A DNA stretch of 64,000 nucleotides from Planctomycetaceae bacterium. GTDB taxonomy: Bacteria; Planctomycetota; Planctomycetia; Pirellulales; Pirellulaceae. The DNA lies in the NCBI GenBank assembly GCA_020638995.1, contig JACKHM010000002.1, forward strand, positions 2,170,001 to 2,234,000, in the 5' to 3' direction. A program made the position numbers and the translations under genes. The notes under the pieces were generated by a model, which did not search any database, had not been told where the DNA came from, and worked only from the letters and a program-made list of their open reading frames with translations. Within the stretch, counting starts at the first letter, position 1; each line of letters starts with the position of its first letter. Below are positions 8,719-16,213 of the stretch, in pieces.

Positions 8719-9966
8719 ATGACATTCTTTGCTGCGCAGTGCGCGGATACCAACCCATACGTTTGCGAGGCCACTCCGGGCACCGACAACCCGTACATCG
8801 GCAAGCAGTCCCCAAATGCCGAATGCTGCTACGAGAATGCAGCACCCAAACTCAGTGACTGCATGTATGCTGCAAACTCGCCCGAGTGCCTGGCGTCACA
8901 ACCAATGCCTCGTCGGGCCAAAAGCCGCCGGCTGACGGTAACACATGTGGGCCCCTGCATGTTACATGGCGGAGCTGAACACCACCTCCGCAGTCTGGCA
9001 GCTTTTTTGGACCAAGGTCGTGTGGCAATCGAACGCTGTGTCGTCACTCAATCCGATCACTGCGATCCCGATGTAGTCAAGACGCTCGGAATTCCGGTCG
9101 TTGTGGGAGGTATGGAAGCCGTTCGCGAGGCAGCGAGAACCTCCGACATCTTACTTTACTGGGGCGTCGCACTGAATAATTGGTTAGACGACTGCCGCGC
9201 CCCTTTGTGCGTCTACCTGGCACACGGCGAGTCGCATTGGACGCGTCAACTTCTGCAAAATAGTTCTCGTGTCACTGATCATACAATCGCAGTCAGCTTA
9301 CGTGCCCAAAAAGCCGTTTGCGAGAACTACCCCTCGACAGTAATTCACAACGGCGTTGATACGGCCCGCTTGGCAAGTTCTCGATCAAGAATGGCGGTTC
9401 GGACCAAGTTGGGTTATCGCGATGATGATTTTGTCTTGGGAATTGTTGCCCGCTACTCACCAGAGAAACGGTTCGAGTTGTTGATTGAGACCATCGCAAA
9501 CCTGCCACCTAATTTCAAGATGCTCGCTGTCGGCTGCGGCCCTCGGTTGCCAAAGTTGCTGCAAATGGCAAACGACTTGATTCCCAACCGATACGCGTTC
9601 GTCGAGGCACACACCTACCTTGGTGATTACTATCAGGCGATGGACGCGTATTGCATGACCTCCGAGCACGAAGGGTTCGGATTGGTCGTCTTGGAGGCGA
9701 TGTTTTACGGATTGCCGGTGATTGCTACGCGTGTGGGAGCAGTTCCCGAATTGATTCAGCATGGTCGCACTGGTTTCATCGTTACCGACGACGCCGCAGA
9801 GTTTGCCGCAATCGCCAGAGAGTTGCAATTCCGGCCAGCCTGGGCGAAAGCGGTGGGCAGAGAGGCTCAAGCCTTTGCCCAACAACACGGCCATGCATCT
9901 GAAATGGCGGAAAAGTACGCAGATCTTTTGGAGCAGTTGTGGCGAGACAAATTCGACGCAGCTTAG
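8719..9966 (+). CDS. GT4-family glycosyltransferase
   Basis: This 415-residue glycosyltransferase was given the ATG at 8719, which has a GAGG about 10 bases upstream; a TTG at 8692 is the alternative. The first ~75 residues are cysteine-rich and contain two NPY motifs (TNPYVCEATPG and DNPYIGKQSPN), a signature common at the N-termini of small planctomycete proteins. The GT-B fold follows: VGPCMLHGGAEHHLR in the acceptor half, IVARYSPEKRFELLIE at the domain junction, and the donor-binding MTSEHEGFGLVVLEAMFYG with its paired glutamates. GT4 enzymes are retaining transferases using nucleotide sugars. The acceptor cannot be read from sequence. The gene sits between the kinase and a glycosyltransferase-methyltransferase fusion, suggesting surface glycan work. 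Confidence 0.88.
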   Translation: MTFFAAQCADTNPYVCEATPGTDNPYIGKQSPNAECCYENAAPKLSDCMYAANSPECLASQPMPRRAKSRRLTVTHVGPCMLHGGAEHHLRSLAAFLDQGRVAIERCVVTQSDHCDPDVVKTLGIPVVVGGMEAVREAARTSDILLYWGVALNNWLDDCRAPLCVYLAHGESHWTRQLLQNSSRVTDHTIAVSLRAQKAVCENYPSTVIHNGVDTARLASSRSRMAVRTKLGYRDDDFVLGIVARYSPEKRFELLIETIANLPPNFKMLAVGCGPRLPKLLQMANDLIPNRYAFVEAHTYLGDYYQAMDAYCMTSEHEGFGLVVLEAMFYGLPVIATRVGAVPELIQHGRTGFIVTDDAAEFAAIARELQFRPAWAKAVGREAQAFAQQHGHASEMAEKYADLLEQLWRDKFDAA

Positions 9967-10013
9967 CCACCCGACTGACGGACTTTCTTTAGGTGAAGCT
10001 CCAAGGAGTTGCC

Positions 10014-11279
10014 ATGTTCCGCATTCGAAATTTGCTTTGTAACACGGATCCGCTTGCAGCGCATTGCCCCGGACCACTCCACTCCGCATGGCACCGCTTC
10101 AGCGCTGCAACATCGGCCTACACAGTCAAAGCTGACAAACGATGCGACAAACTGACGTTTCTTACCTGGAACGCGACGTCTCGTCCGGAAAAGCCGAACG
10201 GAGTCTTTGAAGCCAGTTTGGCACGTTTTGGAGTTCAGCCCGTCGTACTCGGAACGGAAATCAAGCAGTGGCGGAACATCGAGAAGCTCGCCTTGACCGC
10301 AAGAGCTTTGGAGAAAGTCACAACTCCCTACGTGCTCGGAGGCGATTCCAGCGACGTGGTCGTCTTTCGTGACCCACGGCTGTTCGTTCAAAGATTTGAG
10401 AAACACTTCTCGGCTGATCTCGTCTTTAACGCCACCGGTTCGCGGTGCTGGCCGGAATTCCCCGAGTACGTCTCCTTTGAATCATCGCTTCCCATCGCGA
10501 CCGTGATGCAAGGCCGACATTGGCTAAACACGGGCCTGTGGATCGGTCGAACTGACTTTTGCCGTAAATACTTTGCAGAGCTTGCCAACTCGCCACCGGT
10601 TGGAGGATTCGAGTATTCCGAACAAGCGGTTGTAAAGCGAGAATGGCCGAAGTGGTACCCTCGCGTACAACTCGACTATTTCTCACAGTTGTTCCAGTGG
10701 TTCAACGAAGATCCTCAGTTCATGCGGCTGGAACGGCCCATTCAACCGCGGCAACAAGAACTCGTGCGATTAATTCGAACCTTGGAGGACGATATCACGG
10801 GCGCAGAAGTCGGCGTTCTGGACGGCTGGAGTGCCGAAGTCCTGCTACGTACCTTCCCTCGGCTCAACCTCTGGCTTGTCGACGCATGGAAGCCGTTCGT
10901 CGGCAATTGTGGGCTGGATAACAAGGACGCGACTTACTTCGAGAACGCCTATGAGGCGGCACAGTTTTGGACGCGATTCGCGGCATCTCGACGTTTTACG
11001 CTCCGCCAATCCTCGCCGAACGCAGCACTCCGTTTTGCTGACGCATCGCTCGACTTTGTATTTATCGACGCCAATCATACTTACGAGCACGTCCGCGATG
11101 ACATCTTTGCCTGGTGGCCCAAGTTGCGGGCGGGTGGAATCATGGCAGGGCATGACTACGGCGTTTATCGCGACAAAACGGGCGAGTGGGGAGTGGCCCG
11201 GGCCGTGAACGAGTTCGCCGCAGCAACGCATCGCGAGATTGCTGTCGGCGCGGATGGCGTCTGGTCCGCTCGAAGATAG
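10014..11279 (+). CDS. Fusion of a PLOD-like glycosyltransferase domain and a class I SAM methyltransferase
   Basis: The ATG at 10014 has a strong ribosome-binding site (AAGGAG, five-base spacing), better than the GTG at 9993. The product has 421 residues. The N-terminal half (LTFLTWNATSRPEK... YVLGGDSSDVVVFRDP... HWLNTGLWIGRTDF) resembles the glycosyltransferase domain related to procollagen galactosyltransferases. In this reading GGDSSDVVVF would be the metal and nucleotide-sugar site. The C-terminal half (GAEVGVLDGWSAEVLLRTFP... LDFVFIDANHTYEHVRDDI... GGIMAGHDYG) is a class I methyltransferase of the Methyltransf_24 type. Both activities on one chain suggest making and capping a methylated sugar. 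The order and substrates are inferred. It follows the GT4 gene after 47 bp. Confidence 0.78.
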   Translation: MFRIRNLLCNTDPLAAHCPGPLHSAWHRFSAATSAYTVKADKRCDKLTFLTWNATSRPEKPNGVFEASLARFGVQPVVLGTEIKQWRNIEKLALTARALEKVTTPYVLGGDSSDVVVFRDPRLFVQRFEKHFSADLVFNATGSRCWPEFPEYVSFESSLPIATVMQGRHWLNTGLWIGRTDFCRKYFAELANSPPVGGFEYSEQAVVKREWPKWYPRVQLDYFSQLFQWFNEDPQFMRLERPIQPRQQELVRLIRTLEDDITGAEVGVLDGWSAEVLLRTFPRLNLWLVDAWKPFVGNCGLDNKDATYFENAYEAAQFWTRFAASRRFTLRQSSPNAALRFADASLDFVFIDANHTYEHVRDDIFAWWPKLRAGGIMAGHDYGVYRDKTGEWGVARAVNEFAAATHREIAVGADGVWSARR

Positions 11280-11423
11280 TCGAATCGCTCTCAATTCTGC
11301 CAGATCGAACTTGAATGCTTTGGATTGCCAGTCCGCAAGTTCGAACGCAAGTTTGTGTTAGCGATTTTCGATTGTTAAACTGCTTGGGCCAGTCGGGCAT
11401 GTGCGGCAAAGGAGCAGTTTCTG

Positions 11424-13382
11424 ATGAGCTTACAGGCAGAGCGTGAGTTTAACCTCGCGAATGCGCGCTATCAGCCGCTCGTCGCAATATTCGTTGCCAT
11501 GTGCACGGGGATCATCGTCGACCGGCTGTGCGCTATCGCCTTCTCATATTGGATCGGCACTGCGGTCATTAGCTTAGTCATATGGGCTGCATGCTTTCGA
11601 CGGCTGTGGCAACAGATTACCTCGCTAATCGTGCTTGCTGCCGTCGGCAGTGTAGCGGGTGCGTGGCATCACATGTATTGGCATCAGTATCAGGATGATG
11701 AAATCGCTTTGGCATCCGTGGCACAACCAACGCCACTTTGTCTCGAAGCCGTCGCCAACAGCACTCCTCGCATCCGCGCCACGCCGCCGGATGACCCCAT
11801 GAGCACGATGCCCAATGACCAGCGAAGCGTACTAACCGTACGAATCACTCAGGTACGAGACGGTACCACCTGGCGCTCGGCCAGTGGCATTTTGCAGGTG
11901 ACCATACCAAGTCACATACAGGGGATTCGCGCGGGCGATCGATTGCGTATTTACGGAACAATTATCGCGTCAGCACCTCCGCTAAATCCCGGCGAATTCG
12001 ACTTCGCGACGAGTCAACGTCAGCGGCGGATGCTCTGTCGCATGAGCGTAGATGCGCCGGAGTGCTTGGTCACACTGCGGTCTGCAAGCCGTTGGTATCC
12101 GCGCACGGCGATTCATGCCATTCGAGGCCGTGGCGACGAGTTGCTTGCCGAGCACTTGCCGAAGGAACAAGCCGAATTAGCATCGGCAATCTTACTTGGG
12201 ATTCGCGAGCAAGTGGACTCACAACGAATCGAAATGTTTATGTCGACGGGGACGGTTCACTTGCTTGCGATCTCCGGTTTACACGTCGGTATGTTGGCTG
12301 CGGGCTTCTGGCTGATTGCTCGGATCGGCTGGCTGTCGCGACGCAAGGCGATTTATCTCGCGATCGTACTTTTCATCTTCTACGCAGTATTTACCGATGC
12401 CAAGCCGCCTGTTGTGCGTGCCGCGGTGCTCATCATCGTAATGTGTGTTGCCAGACTGCTTGGTCGCCGGGCATTGGCATTCAACACGTTGGCACTTGCG
12501 GCCCTCATATTGCTCGCCTTCAATCCGACGAATCTCTTTCAAGTTGGAACACAGCTTTCGTTTCTGGCAGTCGCGACGCTCTCGTGTTCCCAGCGGATAT
12601 CCTTCTGGTGGTCGGAACCGGATGACCCTTTGCAAAGACTTATCTCGCAGAGCCGCGCGTGGCCTTCACGAATGCTGAGAAAGATAGGAGTCTTTACCTG
12701 GCAACTTTGCGTCACCTCAACCGTGATTTGGTTGATCGCGTTACCTCTGGTGATGTACCAATTCCATCTGGTTTCTCCGATCGCGGTGCTCTTAAACCCA
12801 GTGATTTGGGTGCCAATGGGCGTAGCGCTGTTTTCAGGATTTGGGGTATTGCTATTTGGCGGGATCGCGCCCCCGCTAGCGGATACCTCGGGATGGGTGT
12901 GCGAACAAAGCTTGAGTTTCATCGAAGTGGTAGTGCGATGGGCGGATCAATTGAAGTGGGGGCACGCTTGGGTTCCCTCGCCGCCGCTATGGTGGGTTCT
13001 CTTGTTCTACGCTGCATTGGCAACAGCCCTCGCCTTGCCCCGCGCTCGTCTGCCGCTCCGATGGCTGGTTGCGACGATGGCAATCTGGTTCGCCATGGGT
13101 TTTGCATTGACCGTAGGGCCATTGGCTCGGTGGGATGCGGAGGCCGGCAAAAAACTTGCTTGTACCTTCATCGCTGTTGGACACGGGACGAGCGTGCTCG
13201 TTGAACTGCCTGATGGGCGAACGCTTCTGTACGACGGAGGAAGTCTCGGTGCATCACGTTTTGCCGTGCAACCAATATCAGCAGTGCTTTGGTCGCGAAG
13301 GATTTCGCATCTCGACGCAATCATAATCTCGCACGCCGATGCCGATCATTACAACGCAGTGCCGGGTGCTGTCCCGCTATAA
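11424..13382 (+). pseudogene. comEC: comEC, 5' fragment (residues 1-647), interrupted by transposon
   Basis: ComEC is the inner-membrane channel and nuclease for single-stranded DNA uptake in natural transformation. The ATG at 11424 has AAAGGAG nine bases upstream. The fragment holds several N-terminal membrane helices, an OB-like segment (SHIQGIRAGDRLRIYG), and the competence membrane domain (GIREQVDSQRIEMFMSTGTV then HLLAISGLHVGMLAAGFW). It also holds the start of the metallo-beta-lactamase domain, ending at its first metal motif, HADADHYN. The coding sequence is cut after codon 647 (CCG, ending 13364). The next five residues (GAVPL) and the TAA come from the transposon's left inverted repeat. 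The rest lies at 18805-19400. Confidence 0.95.
13357..13364. repeat. Target-site duplication, left copy
   Basis: CAGTGCCG immediately before the left inverted repeat. It is identical to 18805-18812 and codes for the comEC residues at the break. Confidence 0.93.
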
Positions 13383-13393
13383 CCACACACGGC
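13365..13393 (+). repeat. Left terminal inverted repeat
   Basis: 29 bp: GGTGCTGTCCC, then GCTAT, then AACCACACACGGC. It differs from the right end at only three positions within the central CGTAG/GCTAT block. Confidence 0.93.
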
Positions 13394-13436
13394 TAGCAAG
13401 TCTTGACTATGCGACGTCCCGCTCTACTCTTCGGGC

Positions 13437-14015
13437 ATGAACGAATTCACTATGCTACGCCAGCGTGCTCGTGAACAGAGGGACCAAGCCATCGCTCAGG
13501 CTAAAGCTACCTACGAGACGGCACTGAATCAAATCACGGCCCTAGAGAACGTCCTGCTAGATCGCGGCAAGCCCAAGGTAAAGCGGATCTCTGACTGCAT
13601 CCGTGCTGTGATGCCAACGGATCGACCGTTCACCGTTGAGGACGTCACTGAGCTGCTCCAGGCGTCGTATCCTACTCGAATCTGGAACAAGCACGTTGTA
13701 AGCAACCATCTCACGCACTTTCGCCAGCGCGGAGTAATCTGCCGAGTTAGAAAGCCTAGTCGCGGTCACGGGGCCATCTATGCAGCCAAGGGCGTGAATG
13801 CGTCAGTAAGCTCGTTTGGTGACAAGACCTTGAGTGAGGTCATGCGGGAGCTGCTGACAGAGCCTATGCGGCCCGTGGAATTGGCAGTGCTCATCCTGGA
13901 ATCTGACTACGACACCAATATGAACCGTGACAACATGCGAATCGCCGTGAGCCGGATTCTGCGGACCAATGTCGCGTTCCAGAAGGTGGGTGGCGGAAAG
14001 TGGGCGTTACGTTAG
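13437..14015 (+). CDS. Cargo: coiled-coil protein with winged-helix-like DNA-binding domains
   Basis: This 192-residue basic protein is the first cargo gene inside the left end. Residues ~5-45 form a charged, alanine-rich helix (RQRAREQRDQAIAQAKATYE) likely to be a coiled coil. Residues ~55-115 look like a winged helix: a helix with FTVEDVTELLQASYP, then KHVVSNHLTHFRQRGVICRV and a basic wing (RKPSRGHGAIYAA). A second, similar unit may occupy residues 125-192 (LSEVMRELLTEPMRPVELAV, NMRIAVSRILRTNVAFQKVG). It is probably a DNA-binding regulator or transposition accessory factor; this is inference from fold-like patterns only. It overlaps the convergent XRE gene by nine bases. Confidence 0.65.
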   Translation: MNEFTMLRQRAREQRDQAIAQAKATYETALNQITALENVLLDRGKPKVKRISDCIRAVMPTDRPFTVEDVTELLQASYPTRIWNKHVVSNHLTHFRQRGVICRVRKPSRGHGAIYAAKGVNASVSSFGDKTLSEVMRELLTEPMRPVELAVLILESDYDTNMNRDNMRIAVSRILRTNVAFQKVGGGKWALR

Positions 14016-14276
14016 GTCGACGGTTGGGAGCAGTTGCTTCATGCTCTTGTAGCCTAATGCCTTGGCGAGTTCTGGAAGCATGTCAATCGGGATGTTCTCT
14101 GTCCCCGCTTCCCAGGCCGCATAGGTAGCCTCGTCAACCGGTGTGGACATCCGAGATACGACGTCTGCGATGTTCCACCTGTTGCGCCAGCGGCGAAATC
14201 TGATCTTCTCGCCAAGTAATTCGCTGTAGGTGGGGTGATGCGCAATATCGCCGTTGTTGTCTTGCTCGCTGGGCAT
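14007..14276 (-). CDS. Cargo: XRE-family helix-turn-helix regulator
   Basis: This 89-residue protein has a Cro/C1-type helix-turn-helix at residues ~20-80: LGEKIRFRRWRNRWNIADVV, then DEATYAAWEAGTENIP, then LPELAKALGYKSMKQLLP. This matches the XRE pattern of helix, turn, recognition helix and the W-E-x-G turn. It is the last gene of a minus-strand unit of unknown protein, PIN protein and XRE, 53 bp after the PIN stop. By analogy with toxin-antitoxin operons it may repress that unit; the 18-bp palindrome at 15666-15683 is a candidate site. It is also close enough to the convergent winged-helix gene to overlap it. Confidence 0.8.
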   Translation of the reverse strand: MPSEQDNNGDIAHHPTYSELLGEKIRFRRWRNRWNIADVVSRMSTPVDEATYAAWEAGTENIPIDMLPELAKALGYKSMKQLLPTVDLT

Positions 14277-14329
14277 GGGGGCATTGCAGCAACGGCAGGT
14301 GGCACTCTGCGTAATATGCAGACTGAGTT

Positions 14330-14842
14330 CTACGCCTCGCCACGTTCAATGTCGTTCTTGATAAACATGTCGGTTGGGTCATCCTTCGGCAGTCCGTGCC
14401 CTTTCATTACCAAGTTCGCAAGATCGCGGCATCCTGAATCGTGGCTGTAGAATACTGTTGCCCCTGACGCTTTACATGTTGCAATGATCATCGAATCGGC
14501 GCGAAGTACCTGACGCTGCTTGTACTGTGAGTCTTTCGGTAACTTGCGATGCTTTGCCCAAAGATCAGCCGCAATGGCGGCAGCCTGAATATCAAACTGT
14601 GGGCAAAGGAATCGCGTTTGAAGTTCAGCAACCAAGACACCCTTCTTGGCTGCTGGAACTGGTACGAGTAATTCCGATACTGCGATCGTTGGTAATATCA
14701 CGATAGAATCGCGAAGCATGTGCAGCAACAACTTGGCCCGTAGTGAAAGCTCAGGCGCGACCGTAGATGTTTTCTTGACCGGAACGATTCCTGCATAGAT
14801 TAACACCATAGAATCTATGCCTGCAATTGCAGGGACACTCAC
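14330..14842 (-). CDS. Cargo: PIN-domain ribonuclease-like protein
   Basis: This 170-residue protein has the PIN fold's acidic residues in the right order: D10 in AGIDSMVLIY, E57 in TIAVSELLVP, D116 in LRADSMIIATCKASG and D135 in FYSHDSGCRDL. PIN proteins cleave RNA, often tRNA or rRNA, and include VapC toxins. It starts at a GTG that overlaps the TGA of the upstream gene (GTGA), so the two are translationally coupled. It is longer than a typical VapC (about 130-140 residues), and the upstream partner is far larger than a VapB antitoxin. It may therefore belong to a different kind of module. RNase activity is inferred from the motif only. Confidence 0.8.
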   Translation of the reverse strand: MSVPAIAGIDSMVLIYAGIVPVKKTSTVAPELSLRAKLLLHMLRDSIVILPTIAVSELLVPVPAAKKGVLVAELQTRFLCPQFDIQAAAIAADLWAKHRKLPKDSQYKQRQVLRADSMIIATCKASGATVFYSHDSGCRDLANLVMKGHGLPKDDPTDMFIKNDIERGEA

Positions 14843-15633
14843 GTTCTAAGCTCCCCAACGTACCCATCTGGATCGTCAATCGAGTCCCAAGCACTCAATC
14901 CAGCCTTGCGAAATCCGCTAATCGCTTCCGACACCGCTCCAACGCGAGGCTGAGTAAAGTCACGGATCTTGAACTTATGAATTCTCCATGCGCTGTGAAT
15001 CCACGTCGCGGTGCCAACCGCTGCAATTTGCTCATATAAATGATGCCCGAGCTTTTGAACTAGTTGTTTGTTCTCTACATCGCAATACAACAGTTTGCGT
15101 CGATTTGGAACCCTCAGAAGACACTTCATCTCGGTTGCCCCGCCTGCCCGCTCAATAGTCCCGATGACTGTTGTGTCTCCCGTCAGGAACACGCGAGAGG
15201 CGAGTCTCTCGTACATGTCTCTTTCAATGGAAAACATTGCTTCGCGAGAACCAGATAAGAACACTTCGACGCGACATTGCAGCGACTTTGCAACAAGACT
15301 CAAAGCCTCAACTGGATTAAGAGCTGCAATAAGTTGATCGCTAATAGCCACGCTGGTATCGTTCGATAAAAATTCGCTAACTCGTGTTAGATTGGCAATG
15401 GCGTCATCAGGATCGTGAGCCAAGCAACCGTACACAGCCGAGCCACGTCGAATCTTTAGTAATCCGATGGACTTCTCTTTTGGAACTTGCTGAGTCTCAA
15501 ACGAATCTCGACCGCTCGCAAGATCCTGGATGGCGGCGAGGGCATCGCTAACTGCACGGAGAGGCACCTGCTCAGGTGTTATGTCACGAGAGACAAAACG
15601 AACCTCAAATGTTGGTTGCGGTGCTTTTGCCAT
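14839..15633 (-). CDS. Cargo: unknown protein coupled to the PIN nuclease
   Basis: I do not recognise this 264-residue soluble protein. The ATG at 15633 has AAGG nine bases upstream; another ATG lies two codons earlier. The N-terminal ~120 residues are mixed alpha/beta (FEVRFVSRDITPEQVPLRAV ... IGLLKIRRGSAVYGCL). The C-terminal half contains a run that looks like a small beta-barrel (TVIGTIERAGGATEMKCLLR ... EQIAAVGTATW) followed by a basic strand (WRIHKFKIRDF). There are no membrane segments. It is the first gene of the unit with PIN and XRE and shares a GTGA overlap with the PIN gene. It could be an antitoxin, a sensor or an RNA-binding adaptor; the sequence does not decide. Confidence 0.7.
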   Translation of the reverse strand: MAKAPQPTFEVRFVSRDITPEQVPLRAVSDALAAIQDLASGRDSFETQQVPKEKSIGLLKIRRGSAVYGCLAHDPDDAIANLTRVSEFLSNDTSVAISDQLIAALNPVEALSLVAKSLQCRVEVFLSGSREAMFSIERDMYERLASRVFLTGDTTVIGTIERAGGATEMKCLLRVPNRRKLLYCDVENKQLVQKLGHHLYEQIAAVGTATWIHSAWRIHKFKIRDFTQPRVGAVSEAISGFRKAGLSAWDSIDDPDGYVGELRT

Positions 15634-15665
15634 ACACATATACCTTAACCGCGAACCAATCTACA

Positions 15666-15683
15666 GAGAAGATGTCTCTTCTC
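15666..15683. promoter_or_regulatory. Palindrome, candidate operator of the PIN-XRE unit
   Basis: GAGAAGA, TGTC, TCTTCTC: a perfect 7-bp inverted repeat with a 4-base centre. It lies between the first gene of the minus-strand unit (start 15633) and the tRNA-like gene (from 15716). Its position would allow control by the XRE protein encoded downstream. This is inference. Confidence 0.4.
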
Positions 15684-15715
15684 AGAACAACCCCAATCCG
15701 CTTTCCACTGAACAC

Positions 15716-15804
15716 GGAGAGCAGCCCGCGCCTTGGCGGCGCAATCGTCTTATAAGCGACATTAGGGAATCCTTATGGATTGGGTTCGATTCCCCTTCTC
15801 TCCG
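15716..15804 (+). tRNA. Unusual tRNA with 9/3 acceptor-T architecture and UAU anticodon (allo-tRNA-like)
   Basis: The segment folds as a class II tRNA. GGAGAGCAG (15716-15724) pairs with CTTCTCTCC (15795-15803) with one C:U mismatch, making a 9-bp acceptor stem. The T-arm is only three pairs (GGG/CCC) around loop TTCGATT (15785-15791); GGTTCGATTCC matches the B-box exactly. The anticodon arm (15744-15760) has loop CTTATAA with anticodon TAT at 15751-15753. A long variable arm has stem AATCC/GGATT (15768-15781). The D-arm can pair as GCGCC/GGCGC around TTGGC. G15804 is the discriminator and CCA is not encoded. Long variable arm plus G73 are seryl-tRNA synthetase features, while UAU would read the isoleucine codon AUA. 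The 9/3 form is known from allo-tRNAs. Confidence 0.82.
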
Positions 15805-15805
15805 C

Positions 15806-15991
15806 TTAGCGTTTTGTTGCGCGCTTTGCTGCCCGCATCAGGACATCACACGCCCACTTTGAAACCGTTGTGCCTTGCGAGGTCGCTGCGGATTCGATTG
15901 CCTCGCGTTCACCATCTGTGACGCGGACTTGGATCGTTCCTGTCTTGACCTCGCCGGGAGGTTTCTTCGGGGCTCCTCGTTTCTTTATCAT
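15806..15991 (-). CDS. Cargo: ribbon-helix-helix DNA-binding protein
   Basis: This 61-residue basic protein begins MIKKRGAPKKPPGEVKTG. It then has the RHH pattern: a strand (TIQVRVTD), helix A (EREAIESAATSQG), a turn, and helix B (TVSKWACDVLMRAAKRA). Such proteins bind DNA as dimers and act as antitoxins, relaxosome accessories or plasmid and transposon repressors. Its stop codon is one base beyond the discriminator of the convergent tRNA-like gene. The promoter at 15998-16026 would give an essentially leaderless mRNA. The 21-bp palindrome at 16043-16063 is a plausible autoregulatory site. Confidence 0.75.
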   Translation of the reverse strand: MIKKRGAPKKPPGEVKTGTIQVRVTDGEREAIESAATSQGTTVSKWACDVLMRAAKRATKR

Positions 15992-15997
15992 GCGTGA

Positions 15998-16026
15998 ATT
16001 ATTGTATTATGAAAAACTTTCGTCAA
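15998..16026 (-). promoter_or_regulatory. Sigma70-like promoter of the RHH gene
   Basis: On the minus strand, TTGACG (16026-16021), a 17-base spacer, then AATAAT (16003-15998). The -10 box ends six bases before the ATG at 15991, so transcription should start at or next to the start codon (a leaderless mRNA). Confidence 0.5.
16001..16017. repeat. 17-bp AT-rich motif, copy 1
   Basis: ATTGTATTATGAAAAAC, identical to 25079-25095 upstream of the NHL-repeat gene. Both copies are followed within four bases by CGTCAA. This copy overlaps the RHH promoter. Confidence 0.6.
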
Positions 16027-16042
16027 CCCCTTGTGTCGGGCG

Positions 16043-16063
16043 AATAATCGTACTACGATTATT
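16043..16063. promoter_or_regulatory. 21-bp perfect palindrome, candidate operator
   Basis: AATAATCGTA, C, TACGATTATT: ten-base arms around one central base, in the divergent region between the RHH gene and the transposase. It is a good candidate operator for the RHH protein, controlling either or both genes. Confidence 0.5.
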
Positions 16064-16094
16064 GAAGTTCTTTGATACCACAACTCACGAAAAA

Positions 16095-16126
16095 ACCCGG
16101 CCTCAGATTGGCGTCCGAAGTCGGGT
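16095..16126 (-). terminator. Rho-independent terminator, minus strand
   Basis: On the minus strand: ACCCG, one mismatch, CTTCGGA, loop CGCCAA, TCTGAGG, mismatch, CGGGT, then a run of six T (16095-16090). Allowing G:U pairs, the stem is 12 bp. It would stop leftward transcripts entering from the right-hand cargo before they reach the RHH gene. Confidence 0.7.
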
Positions 16127-16213
16127 CAAAGTGAAACCCAGGCTCTCGCCTTGATTCCGCCTTAGCAACTGAATCATACCGCGAACGAGCCGCAATGACA
16201 AAGGCTATTCGCG

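Noticed and set aside
15716..15804. tRNA-Sec
   Set aside because: It also has an extended acceptor-T arm, but the anticodon is TAT rather than TCA, and no selA or selB is present.
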